64,000 nt of DNA, taken from NCBI GenBank assembly GCA_031216915.1, contig CM062297.1:178054356-178118355 (forward strand), given 5' to 3'. The notes beneath the pieces were generated by a model. It was not told where the DNA came from, searched no databases, and saw only the letters and a program-made list of their open reading frames with translations. This document shows, in pieces, positions 25,785-36,974 of this stretch (position 1 is its first letter; each line of letters opens with the position of its first letter). The position numbers and the translations under genes are program-made. The DNA comes from Pictodentalium vernedei (Eukaryota; Mollusca; Scaphopoda; Dentaliida; Dentaliidae).

Positions 25785-26205
25785 TGGTTTTGTATACAAA
25801 TTTTGGGCATTGGCGGGTTCAAAATAATTTGTGTTTGGTCCTGGATTTTATCAAGTTTCCACCAGCTAAGTCTGGGCCATTGGTAAGTATAAAAAATATA
25901 CAAATTATTTTAAATTTATAATTTTTTATCCAATCTTTTGTAGTGGATTATATTTCCACTCGGACGATTTGGATATTATGTCTATATTATGTATTGTTTG
26001 GTTTTGTATGCAAATTTTTGGGAAATGGCGGGTTCAAAATTTGTGTTTGGCCCTGGATTTTATTGAGTTTCCACCAGCTAAGTCTAGGCCATTGGTAAGT
26101 ATAAAAAATATACATATTACTTTAAATTTATAATTTTTTTCCCAATCTTTTGTCGTGGATTATATTTCCACTCGGAAGATATTTGGATATTATGTGTAAT
26201 TTATG
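25785..26205 (+). repeat. Tandem duplication of the DIRS D end plus flank, period about 213 bp
   Basis: GCAAATTTT...GGCGGGTTCAAAAT...CACCAGCTAAGTCT...CCAATCTTTTG...GATTATATTTCCACTCGGA occurs twice in a row. The duplicated segment crosses the right end of DIRS D into flanking DNA, so it arose after insertion. Confidence 0.7.
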
Positions 26206-26735
26206 TATTGTATGGGGCTATGGCATACGGTCTTTATTTCAAGGGCTATGTCGATGCTATATCGGCAGGTGTATTCCTTGCAATATTGCCATGTTCATCA
26301 CGTCCCTCTCCATCCTTAGTGGCATTATGGAGTTTGTCAGACGTGAGGGAGCCTAAAGTTTTATACTAGTCTAGATGACTAACACTAAAGCGTTATGATT
26401 CACGCTGGGTTAAATTGGTCATGCTTGTTTTGACTAACGATAAGCTTCTATTAGCTGTATTACTCTTTATTGAGAATAGCAGCAGCAGTATAGCTATGGA
26501 ATTGTAGTGTGATGTTTCCTTTTCCTATAGAGAAAAGGAATTTGTCACAGTTCCAAACTGTAGTATTACTGCACTGGCCTTACTTCTCTAGCGATTCAAG
26601 TAATGCAGATGGCGGGGGTTCGATATTATTTATTCGTCGAGAACCCCCCCTCCCTTCCGCCAATGTTTTAAGAGGCGATTACAGGGCAAGACGTTTTTCT
26701 CTTCCTGTAAGCCTCGTATGCATTCAATTAAATTA
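26206..26735. other. Intronic DNA, nothing recognised
   Basis: There is no coding similarity, TIR or tandem repeat that I can see. It lies between the duplicated DIRS D end and TIR element copy 2. Confidence 0.4.
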
Positions 26736-27750
26736 CCGTACTGACCCGTGTCGAAGCCCATATTCGTGATTAAGCCCACACCCCGCTTTTTCAGATTTGT
26801 GAACCAGGGTGCCCTACTCGAGTCAAAGCCCACCCCTCAAGTTTCAAATTGGACGAAAATTGTTTGAGACAAGACGTCAAATTTACAGGCATCAAATGGA
26901 AAAACAGGTGACTTGTTGTAACACTGTACTTATCAAATAGAACTGTTATACTGCATTATGGTTATATTTTTTAGAGTTGAGGTTTTTGTGTTGTTAAATT
27001 CGTCTTTTGTGTAATACATTACGTCTGTGTTCACTTTAATAAGTCTTTATTAAAAAATTATATATCCCAAGCAAAATTGACTTGTTTATTTTTTTGTCAA
27101 CCTCGGTTTTGAAGCTGTCACTTGTTTCAAATAAGGGTGCAGGGTGCTGTCAATAGTTGTCTGAAACACGCCCACAACATATAGTTTTCACAGTGGTTGA
27201 ACATCATCAGAAAGATACTGATTGAACACTGCCACTTTTGAGCAGTGCACAACTCATTGTGGAAGAACACTGCCACTTTCGATCGTGCACAACTCACTGT
27301 GAAAATAGGTGTTCAGAAATTAATGAAAAAGTGGTCATTAAAAATAAAAAATAATTACAACTCTGGTATTTGAGAATTAAAAACAATATAACCAGGGATA
27401 TGATTTATGACTTATTGGTTCAATAAAACATGCTCATTTATCGTTTCATCATGCTCTGCAACATGTGAAGTTATGACTTTCAGTGTAAAATCAATTTTTT
27501 GAATGTTGCCAAGGGAGGCAACTATTTTGTTATTCATATTCTGCTGTGTAAATTTTATCTGGTCTTCTTATTATGATTTTTTTTTATTGATTTTGTGTGA
27601 AGCTATATTTTGTTTTATTCGTAATAAATGTACATATTTGAAAACAGCTATTTTTAAACAGACTATGTTTGTCTGTTTTCAAGGGGGTGGTTTGCATTGT
27701 TGATTGACATACTTACGTCCATTTCTGGCTTCGAGAGTAACCTGTACAAA
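26736..27750 (-). mobile_element. TIR element copy 2, inverted relative to copy 1
   Basis: It begins CCGTACTGACCCGTGTCGAA and then follows copy 1 in reverse complement: TTTTTCAGATTTGTGAACC, GCCACTTTTGAGCAGTGCAC, GGATATGATTTATGACTTAT, GTTGATTGACATACTTACGT, TTCTGGCTTCGAGAGTAACC. Similarity stops after CCTGTACAAA, so the far terminus is missing. Confidence 0.75.
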
Positions 27751-27759
27751 CTCGTCCCG

Positions 27760-29297
27760 ATATTCTGCTCTTATGTACAGCTTGTTACATTATATACGGC
27801 GTGTGTTTGCTGGCATTAGTCTCGAACTCTCGGACATGCTTTTCCTAATTTTAAGTGTCTTATTCCGGACTAGCCTTAAAATTGGGAGCTTGTTACACCC
27901 AATTAGCGTAATCATTTATGCTAAGTAATAGGGAATTACTTGGATATTGCTCCTTATTTCAGTGGTATGTCCTCTATTGTTGTAAAGAGAGACATATATG
28001 TAATTCCTAAAAATTTGAATCTCCTTTTCACCTTTGGAGTTCCAATGCAGGCTTAGGAGCTGAATTTTAGTCTGCTATTCCTTCAAGTCCTAAGCCCTCC
28101 TGCATTTTTACGATTCAGCTAAGTCTGGGCCATTGATTTTAGTATAAAAATATAAATTTGAAGTAATTTGTATATTTTTACCTGCGTCGCCATCGGCGAA
28201 CCAGGTCTAATAACCGCTCGACTCCGTCCGTCAGTCCGTCTGTCAGTCTGTCCGTCCGTCCGTCCGAAACACTTTTTCCGTCAGTTTTCTTGGCTTCTAT
28301 GAAAGGGAATGATTTTATATTTGGTCTGCTGCTTCATAATGATGAGTTGTATCGTGTAAGCAATTTTCAGATCTGCCGTGCAGCCACTTCCTGTTTGCCG
28401 ATACTTTGAAATTTTACTGTACCCACAGAACATTGAAATTTTCCGTCAAGGGTTTCTCGGCTTCTATGCAAGGGATTGATTTTATATTTGGTCTGCTGCT
28501 TCATAATGATGAGTTGTATCGTGTAAGCAATTTTCAGATCTGCCGTGCAGCCACTTCCTGTTTGCCGATACTTTGAAATCTTACTGTACCCACTGAACAT
28601 TGAAATTTTCCGTCAAAGTTTTCTCAGCTTCTATGCAAGGGATTGATTTTATATTTGGTCTGCTGCTTCATAATGATGAGTTGTATCGTGTAAGCAATTT
28701 TCAGATCTGCCGTGCAGCCACTTCCTGTTTGCCGATACTTTGAAGTTTTACTGTACCCACTGAACATTGAAATTTTTCGTCAAACTTTTCTCGGCTTCTA
28801 TGCAAGGGATTGATTTTATATTTCATCTGGAGCCTGATAATGATCAGTTGTATCGTGTATGCAATTTTCAGATCTGCCGTGCAGCCACTTCCTGTTTGCT
28901 GATTCAATTGCATGCAGCGACGAAGGTCCAGACCCGGTATTGGTCTTGTTTATACTTACCAATGGCCCAGACGAGAATGGCCCTGCCATGAGTGGGCACT
29001 CATACCTCCCCGCTGAGTTATAACATTAGTAGGCACAACTGGAAAGAATGATGCCTGGCATCAATTCCGGTCCCTTCCTGACTGCTGCGCATGCGCATAT
29101 AGTAAAAGCATGGAGGGCCACAAAGGACTTTTAATTTTCGGTATTGTATGCAAATTTTGGGGATGGGGGGGGGGGGGGGGGAGGGGGTGTTCAAAATTTG
29201 TGTTTGGCCCTTGAGAATATTGAGGTTGCACTAGCTAAGTCTGGGCCATTGGTAAGTATAAAAAATATACAAATTACTTTAAATTTATAATTTTTTA
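27760..29297 (+). mobile_element. DIRS retrotransposon fossil E, right end only
   Basis: Only the untranslated tail (TCCGGACTAGCCTTAAAATT, AGTCCTAAGCCCTCC) and the terminal structures remain: a complementary region with CAGCTAAGTCTGGGCCATTG at about 28,110, its second half after the F3 insertion (TTACCAATGGCCCAGACG), and the right repeat ending near 29,297. Its ends resemble D more than A and C. A G run lies at about 29,165-29,190. Confidence 0.7.
28180..28950 (+). mobile_element. F3 Helentron-like element, complete
   Basis: The 5' end CCTGCGTCGCCATCGGCGAA contains a hairpin. A run of CCGTCCGTCAGTCCGTCTGT follows. Four core units carry GGATTGATTTTATATTTGGT; positions 28,311, 28,478, 28,645 and 28,812 give an exact 167-bp period. 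The 3' end has GCAGCGACGAAGG, the hairpin AGACCCGGTATTGGTCT and TGTT. It is inserted inside the DIRS E complementary region; flanks TATATTTTT and TATACTTACC rejoin to the intact text seen in copies A and C. Confidence 0.8.
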
Positions 29298-29757
29298 GGC
29301 CTCATTCCAGGTTATTCAAGAATTGTGTTTGCTAGTGTTGTCTGCCTTTTGTTTTAGGTAAAGGGTTAATTAGTGCTTGTATTTATCTGATATCAATTTG
29401 AATTATTGTAGAGTATGAAATGCTACCTTTAAATAGAGTATAATTATTGATACAAGCGGGAGTGCACATGATGCTGTTGTGATGTGATAATAGAATATGC
29501 AACGAAAATGGTGAATGAATGTGCTTACTTTATAACTCACGGTCACAATTCGCTATTGTGCAGGAATATGTGACCTTAAACACCAGTAAATTCATATATA
29601 TACTTTATAACTCGCTTTCAAAACTCTTAAGAATGTCAAAGAAATAACATCCTGAGCTGGTTGCCTTTTAGTTTTATTTCAGTAGGATAGTCACTTTTGT
29701 GAAAGACATTAGCAAACAACTTCAGATAATCATTGTTTTTTTTTTTATCTATTCCAG
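29298..29757. other. Intron end upstream of exon 2
   Basis: There is no element other than the SINE tail at 29,539. It ends in a T-rich tract and ATTCCAG, the acceptor of exon 2. Confidence 0.45.
29539..29601 (+). mobile_element. SINE reduced to its 3' tail, with intact target duplication
   Basis: The 63-bp insert contains TGTGCAGGAATATGTGACCT and AAACACCAGTAAATT. Perfect 12-bp duplications ACTTTATAACTC flank it at 29,527 and 29,602. This is extreme 5' truncation at the time of insertion. Confidence 0.8.
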
Positions 29758-29811
29758 CTAAAAAACAAGAGTTGTCAAAGAAAGATGATGTTGCAAATGA
29801 TGACCAGCAGG
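29758..29811 (+). CDS. Host gene exon: short lysine/aspartate-rich linker
   Basis: A 54-bp exon between ATTCCAG and the donor GTTTGT. With one base carried over from the exon at 10,004 it reads AKKQELSKKDDVANDDQQ and ends on the first base of a codon, so it fits the next exon at 47,303. It continues the basic low-complexity tail and adds an acidic patch before the RNA-binding domain. The donor is weak (GTTTGT), which lowers certainty slightly. The 44-bp satellite starts about 120 bp downstream. Confidence 0.65.
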
Positions 29812-29930
29812 GTTTGTAAACAATTTTTGATGAGTTCGGTGAAGAATGCAACAAAAAACTTTTATCCAATACTATTTTTGGGAGTTACTCAACTAGGATT
29901 CTTGAATTCTTTTAAATCGTGGAATTATAA

Positions 29931-31540
29931 ATCTGAAAAGTCCTAAATATTATTGGAACCATCCTTGAAAGGAATCTGAAAAGTCCTTTAATATTATTGG
30001 AACCATCCTTGAAAAGAACCTGAAAATACCTTAAATATTATTGGAACCATCCTTGAAAAGAACCTGAAAAGACCTTAAATATTATTGGAACCATCCTTGA
30101 AAAGAACCTGAAAAGACCTTAAATATTATTGGAACCATCCTTGAAAAGAACCTGAAAAGTTGTGGGGGGCATGATGGCTCTGTATACTAAGGCATACTTC
30201 ACATCAATAGAGCACTTGTTTTCAAACGATGCAAACTCTGCTTGTGCAGAGTTTGAACATTTGGTGGGAAGTCTGACATTTGCTTGCTCAGTGGTTCACT
30301 TTGGGTATGCTGACTTCCTCCACCTGTAAAACTGTCCGATATGAGGTCATCCTGGCTTCCAAAAGTGTTGTTAAACCCCAATAAATAAATAAATAAATAA
30401 ATAAATAACCTGAGAGTCCTTAAATATTACTGGAACCATCCCTGAAGAGAACCTGAGAAGTTCTTAAATATTGGAACCATCCTTGAAAAGAACCTGAAAA
30501 GTCCTAAATATTATTGGAACCATCCTTGAAAAGAATCTAAAAAGATCTAAATATTATTGGAACCATCCTTGAAAAGAACCTGAAAAGTCCTAAATATTAT
30601 TAGAACCATCCTTGAAAAGAATCTAAAAAGTCCTAAATATTATTGGACCCATCCTTGAAAAGAACCTGAAAAGTCCTAAATATTATTGGAACCATCCTTG
30701 AAAAGAACCTGAAAAGTCCTAAATATTATTGGAACCATCCTTGAAAAGAACCTGGACAGTCCTAAATATTATTGGAACCATCCTTGAAAGGAACCTGAAG
30801 AGTCCTTAAATATTATTGGAACCATCCTTGAAAAGAATCTAAAAAGTCCTAAATATTATTGGAACCGTCCTTGAAAAGAACCTGAAAATACCTAAAATAT
30901 TATTGGAACCATCCTCGAAAAGTCCCTAAATTTTATTGGAACCATTCTTGAAAAGACCTTAAATATTATTGGTACCATCCTTGAAAAGAATGTGAAAAGT
31001 CCTTAAATTTTATTGGAACCATCCTTGAAAATACCTTAAATATTATTTGAACCATCCTTGAAAAGAAACTGAAAAGTCCTTAAATTTTATTGGAACCATC
31101 CTTGAAAAGACATTAAATGTTATTGGAACCATCCTTGAAAAGAACGTGAAAAGTCCTTAAATTTTATTGGAACCATCCTTGAAAAGACCTTAAATATTAT
31201 TTGAACCATCCTTGAAAAGAAACTGAAAAATCCTTAAATTTTATTGGAACCATCCTTGAAAAGACCATAAATACTATTGGAACCATCCTTGAAAAGAACC
31301 TGAAAAAACCTAAATATTATTGGAACCATTCTTGAAAGGAACCTGAAAAGACCTTAAATATTATTGGAACCATCCTTGAAAAGAATCTGAAAAGACCTAA
31401 AACATTATTGGAACCATCCTTGAAAAGAACCTGAGAAGATCTCAAATATTATAGGAACCATCCTTGCAAAGAACCTGAGAAGACCTTAAATATTATTGGA
31501 ACCTTCCTTGAAAATAACCTGAAAAGTCCTAAATATTATT
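29931..31540 (+). repeat. Satellite, 43-44-bp monomer, left block
   Basis: The monomer is TATTGGAACCATCCTTGAAA plus AGAACCTGAAAAGACCTTAAATAT. Roughly 30 copies occur, with shortened variants of about 29 bp that lack the middle. A SINE interrupts it at 30,160. An F2 element splits it from the right block, where the same monomer resumes in register. Confidence 0.9.
30160..30406 (+). mobile_element. SINE, tail type B, inside the satellite
   Basis: The body has GTATACTAAGGCATACTTCA and TCCACCTGTAAAACTGTC. The tail GTTGTTAAACCCCAATAAAT differs from the GTGACCTTAAACACCAG tail of other copies. Target duplications of satellite text flank it (AACCTGAAAAG, AACCTGAGAG). The tRNA-like head is absent. 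Confidence 0.8.
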
Positions 31541-34500
31541 AGCTTAACTTGACATAGTCAAGATAAGCTATTGCCATCGCGCGTGTGGAAGTCTGTGAGT
31601 CTGTGACGTCTGTTCACATTTTCCTTTAGCACGGGCTACAGCCTGCAGTTCTTGTCTGATAGCCACGAAATTTCATATGCAGGTTTGGGGTCATGTCTAG
31701 ATGAGAACGTCCCATTTTGGTCGCGATCGGGCAACCGGTATGGCTGCCCGAGCCCAAAACCCAAACACCATTAGCACAGTCTACAGGTCGTATTTATAAA
31801 GGGATTTCATTGTAACTTGGTAGGATGCCTCTGTATAATGCCTAGATGAGAACGTCCCCTTTTGGGCATGATCTATCAACCGTGATGGCTGCCCAAGCCC
31901 AAACCCCAAAAACTTTTAGCACAGTCTGCAGGTCATGTTTAATGTGGAGGGATTTCATTGTAACTTGGTAGGATGACTCCTTATGATGTCTAGATGAGAA
32001 TTTCCCCATTTGGGCATGATCTGCCAACAGTGACAACTGCCCGACCCCAAAACCCGAAAACCTTTAGCACAGTCTACAGGTCATATTTATTGAGGAATTT
32101 CATTGTAACTTGGTGGGTTGACTTCATACAATGTCTAGATGAGAAAGTCCCCTTTTGGAAGTGATTGGGCAACTGTGACGGGTACAGGGGCCCGAAGCCC
32201 GAAAACCTTTAGCACGGTCTAGAGGTCATATTTATGAAGGGATTTCATTGTAACTTGGTAGGATGACTCCAAATAATGTCTAGATGAGAACGTCCCATTT
32301 TGATCGCGACCATGCAGCCTTTATGGGTGCCCGAGCCCAAAAACCTTTAGCATAGGCAAAAGGTCATATTTATGGAAGGATTTCATTGTAACCTATTAGG
32401 TTGACTCCATATAATGCCTAGATGATGACATCCCCTTTTGGTCGTGATTGGTCAGTTATGATGGATACAGGTGCCCGAAGCCCGAAAACCTTGAGCGCAG
32501 TCTCAGGTCATATTTATGAAGGGATTTCATTGTAACTTATTAGAATCACTCCAGATGATGCCCAGATGAGATTGTCCCCTATAGTTGCGATCATTCAGCC
32601 ATGATGGCTGCCCGAGCCCGAAGCCCGAAAACCTTTAGCAAAGTCTACAGGTCATATTTATGAAGGGATTTCATTGTAACTTGGTAGGTTAACTTCATAT
32701 AATGTCTAGATGAGAATGTCCCCTTTAGGACATGATTGGGCAACTGTGACAACTAAAGGTGCCCGGAGCCCGAAAACCTTTAGCACAGTCTACAGGTCAT
32801 ATTTATGAGGGGATTTCATTGTAACTTGGTAGGATGACTCCAAATAATGTCTAGATGAGAACGTCCCATTTTGATCGCGATCATTCAGCCTTGATGGGTG
32901 CCCGAGCCCAAAAAACCTTAGCATAGGTAAAAGGTCATATTTATGGAAGGATTTCATTGTAACCTATTAAGTTGACTCCATATAATGCCTAGATGATGAC
33001 ATCCCCTTTTGGTCATGATTGGTCAGCTGTGATGGCTACAAGTGCCCAAAGCCCGAAAACCTTGAGCACAGTCTACAGGCCATATTTATGAAGGGATTTC
33101 ATTGTAACTTCGTAAGATCACTCCAGATGATGCCCAGATGAGATTGTCCCCTTTGGTTGCGATCATTCAGCCATGATGGCTGCCCGAGCCCGAAGCCCAA
33201 AAACCTTAAGCACAGTCTACAGGTCATATTTATGAAGGGATTTCATTGTAACTTGGTAGGTTGACTTCATATAGATGAGAACGTCCCCTTTTGGACATGA
33301 TTGGGCAACTGTGACAACTAAAGGTGCCCAAAGCCTGAAAACCTTTAGCACAGTCTACAGGTCATATTTATGAAGGAATTTCATTGTAACTTGGTAGGAT
33401 GACTCCAAATAATGTCTAGATGAGAAAGTCCCATTTTGGTTGTGATAATTCAGCTTGATGGGTGCCCGAGCCCAAAAACCTTTAGCATAGGCAAAAGGTT
33501 ATATTTATCGAAGGATTTCATTGTAACCTGTTAGGTTGACTCCATATAATGCCTAGATGATGACATCCCCTTTTGGTCGGGATTGGTCAGCTGTGATGGC
33601 TACAGGTGCCCGAAGCCCAAAAACCTTGAGCACAGTCTACAGGTCATATTTATGAAGGGATTTCATTGTAACTTCGCAGGATCACTCCAGATGAGATTGT
33701 CCCCTTTGGTTGCGATCATTCAACCATGATGGCTGCCCGAGCCCGAAGCCCGAAAACCTTTAGCACGGTCTACAGGTCATATTTATGAAGGGATTTCATT
33801 GTAACTTGGTAGGTTGACTTCATATAATGTCTAGATGAGAACGTCCCCTTTTGGACACGATTGGGCAACTGTGACGGCTTCAGGGGCCCAAGGCCCGAAA
33901 ACTTTTAGAACAGTCTACAGGTCATAATTATGAAGGGATTTCATTGTAGCTTGGTAGGATGACTCCAAATAGTGTCTAGATGAGAACGTCCCCTTTTGGT
34001 CACGATCATTCAGCCTTGATGGCTGCCCGAGCCCAAAAACCTTTTTCATGTCTGTAGGTCGTATTTATGGAAGGATTTCATTGTAACTTGTTAGGTTGAC
34101 TCCAAATAATGCCTAGATGATGACGTCCCCTTTTGGTCATGGTTGGTCAACTGTGATGGCTACAGGTGCCTGAAGCCCGAAAATCTTGAGCACAGTCTAC
34201 AGGTCATATTTATGAAGGGATTTCATTGTAACTTCATAGGATCACTCCAGATGATGTCCAGATGAGAATGTCCCCTTTTGGTTGCGATCATTCAACCATG
34301 ATGGCTGCCCAAGCCTAAAGCCCAAAAACCTTTAGCACAGTCTTCAGATCATATTTATGAAGGGATTTCATTGTAACTTGGTAGGTTGACTTCATGTAAT
34401 GTCTAGATGAGAGCAGCCCCTTTTGGACACCATTAGGCAACTGTGTTGGCTACAGTGGCCCAAAGCCCGAAAATCTTTAGCACAGTCTACAGGTGATATT

Positions 34501-35408
34501 TATGAAGGGATATCATTGTACCTTGGTAGGATGACTCTAAATAATGTCTAGATGAGAACGTCCCCTTTTGGTCGCGATCATTCAGCCTTGATGGCTGCCC
34601 GAACCCAAAACCCCAAAACCTTTAGCATAGTCTATTGGTCATATTTATGGAAGGACTTCATTGTAACCCGTAAGTTTGACTCCATATAATGCCTAGATGA
34701 TGACATCCCCTTTTGGTCGTGATTTGTCAATTTTGACGGCTTCAGGTGCCCGAAGCCCAGAAACCTTGAGCACAGTCTACAGGTCATATTTATGAAGGGA
34801 TTTCATTGTAACTTTGTAGGATCACTCCAGATGATGCCCAGATGAGAATGTTCCCTTTTGGTTGTGATCATTCAACCATGATGGCTGCCAGAGCCCAAAG
34901 CCCAAAAACCTTTAGCACAGTCTACAGGTCATATTTATTAAGGGATTTCATTGTAACTTGGTAGGTTGACTTCATATAATGTCTAGATGAGAACGTCCCC
35001 TTTGGACGCAATTGGGAAACTGACGGCTACAGGGGCCCGAAGCCCGAAAACCTTTAGCACAGTCTACCGGCCATATTTATGAAGGGATTTTAATGTAACT
35101 TGATAGGCTGACTCATTTTGGAATAATTTCACTGTAACTTGGTAACTTTTGTTGATATACTTTAACTGTGAGGGCCACATACATTAACTGTGAGGTCATA
35201 TTAACCCACCCCCTCAGCTCTTTAGTACAGTGTACACCTCATATTATTTTTATCATAAACATAGCATACAGGAAACAGAAATGAACATATTCCCAATTAT
35301 CACAACAATTCTTGTCTTATTTCATAATCCTTTCATAAACATTGAACATTATCCTTTTCATCAAACACAACACACAAGTTAAGCTACAGTGTCATTGACA
35401 CTTTCATT
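31541..35408 (+). mobile_element. F2 Helentron-like element (copy b), complete, in the satellite
   Basis: The 5' end AGCTTAACTTGACATAGTCA folds to AGATAAGCT. The 3' end has ACAAGTTAAGCTAC (inverse of the 5' end), the hairpin AGTGTCATTGACACT and TTCATT. The left flank ends AAATATTATT and the right begins GGAACCATCC, exactly the satellite sequence, so at most three bases (ATT) were duplicated. The core has about 24 monomers of roughly 142 bp carrying GGTCATATTTATGAAGGGAT. Confidence 0.85.
32190..35100 (+). repeat. Higher-order repeat: four-monomer unit of about 570 bp
   Basis: Four monomer types alternate. Type two (AGATGAGAACGTCCC with CGATCATTCAGCC) lies at 32,281, 32,852, 33,417, 33,977 and 34,552, with spacings of 571, 565, 560 and 575 bp. 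The type with CACTCCAGATGATGCCCAGA follows the same beat at about 32,549, 33,121, 33,687, 34,246 and 34,82x. About five higher-order copies are present. Confidence 0.8.
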
Positions 35409-35905
35409 GGAACCATCCTTGAAAAGAACCTGAAAAGTCCAAAATTTTATTGGAACCATCCTTGAAAAGAACCTGAGAAGACCTTAAATATTATTGGAAC
35501 CCTACTTGAAAAGAACCTGAAAAGTCCTAAATATTATTGGAACCATCCTTGAAAAGAACCTGAAAAGTCCTAAATTTTATTGGAACCATCCTTGAAAAGA
35601 ACCTGAAAAGACCTTAAATATTATTGGAACCATCCTTGAAAAGAACCTGAAAAGACCTTAAATATTATTGGAACCATCCTTGAAAAGAACCTGAAAAGAC
35701 CTTAAATATTATTGGAACCATCCTTGAAAAGAACCTGAAAAGACCTTAAATATTATTGGAACTATCCTTGAGAAGAACCTGAGAAGACATTAAATATTAT
35801 TGGAACTATCCTTGAAAAGAACCTGAAAAGACCTTGGATATTATTATAACCATCCCTGAAAAGAACGTGAAAAGTCCTTAAATATTAATGGATCCATCCC
35901 TTGAA
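35409..35905 (+). repeat. Satellite, 43-44-bp monomer, right block
   Basis: It starts with GGAACCATCCTTGAAAAGAA, directly after the F2-b terminus, and runs for about 11 monomers. It is the continuation of the left block. Confidence 0.9.
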
Positions 35906-36343
35906 AACCATTGGAAATGAGGTATCTGTTGATTAGGGCTGAAATGGTTACGGGATTTTCATAATTGATTAACCGCTTCTGATAACTGCGGTTAACCGAT
36001 TAACCACAGTTATCCAAAGAATTCCATTGGCATATGTCTTCGGTAGGTTAACTGTGGGCGAGATCAAACAGAAAAATGCCAAAATCAGTACTGGCAATGC
36101 GCCCGTGTTGATTGGCAATGCTGAGGAAAATGCAGTGCAGCAATGCACAATGCATATCGTCAGCAAAAGAAAATTGCCGAGGTTACACATGCAATCTTGT
36201 AAAATGCCCCCCTCCCCCTCCAAAAAAAATACCTGTTTCAGGAAACCTAACTGACCCTAAAACATTTATCAAGTAAAAGTCACTAATTTAGTTCATTGTA
36301 CATTGTAACCCTACATTTCCATCAGACTTCAACTGTGAATTTG

Positions 36344-36733
36344 TGGGCGCGGTGGCGGCTCAGTTACCGGTTCTCGTCAGATCACCGAAGTTAAGCAACG
36401 TCGAGCCCGGTTAATCATTGGATGGGTGACCATCTGAGCGATCAATTCAGACTCCTGCGTTGTGTCCTTGGGCAAGGCACTTAACCCAGATTGTCCACTT
36501 GGGTGCATGATGATGCTGTGTACTAAGGCGTACTGCACGTCAATGGTATGCCTGTCTTCAACCAATCTAACCCTGCCTGTGCTGCAGTATGGAGTTACGA
36601 TGTTGGGGAGCTGGCAGCTGCTCATCGTTGCTCGGTGGTTCTCTCCGGGTACTCCGGCTTCCTCCAGCCATAAAACTGTCACGGTCATGATTAGCCATTG
36701 TGCAAAAGTATATGACCTTAAACACCAGTAAAT
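36344..36733 (+). mobile_element. 5S-rRNA-derived SINE (SINE3 type)
   Basis: The head is 5S-like: TCTCGTCAGATCACCGAAG, AAGTTAAGCAACGTCGAG (A box) and GGATGGGTGACC (C box). The body GTGTCCTTGGGCAAGGCACTT onward and the tail ATGACCTTAAACACCAGTAA are those of the tRNA-headed SINE at 8,414. Perfect 13-bp target duplications AACTGTGAATTTG flank it (36,331 and 36,734). Confidence 0.9.
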
Positions 36734-36974
36734 AACTGTGAATTTGAAACCGATTTTGGAGTTTTCGAACGATGCAAACTCTTTCAAAATTACGTGGAGA
36801 AACTGCATTTGATAAACTGATGAACATTTCATGTTGCTTCACCGTTGGTGTTGAAAGGTCATGAATATTAATGATTATTGTGTTGAGTTTTGTGTATTGA
36901 TACTGAAACCCCAAATCTTGGCCTACTGCCTTGAAAATGTCATTTGTGCAAGTAGAGTGTACAACATTTTTTTT

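Larger units (their letters stand above)
20800..25928 (+). mobile_element. DIRS retrotransposon fossil D, fragmentary
   Basis: Parts: a leader similar to that of copy C (TTGTCCACACTT, about 20,840), gag-like sequence at about 21.43-22.57 kb, the recombinase end at about 22.68-23.04 kb (HEVRALS-like text followed by SWTYSNS), the tail 23.04-23.52 and 25.47-25.59 kb, and the complementary region and right repeat (25.59-25.93 kb, CTAAGTCTGGGCCATTGGTA). It is badly broken. A SINE and F1-e are inserted in it. The left boundary is uncertain. It belongs to a subfamily with GGCCATTGG instead of the GGTCATTGG of A and C, shared with E. Confidence 0.75.

Noticed and set aside
29931-35905. A CRISPR-like array
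   Set aside because: Monomers are contiguous and similar along their whole length with no unique spacers, in a eukaryotic intron. It is satellite DNA.
36027-36254. A 75-residue open frame in hAT element 3 as transposase
   Set aside because: No hAT dimerisation or zinc-finger motif is visible. The length and content fit chance.
36368-36433. A 5S rRNA gene
   Set aside because: Only the internal promoter region resembles 5S. It continues into a SINE body and tail and is flanked by 13-bp target duplications, so it is a SINE head.
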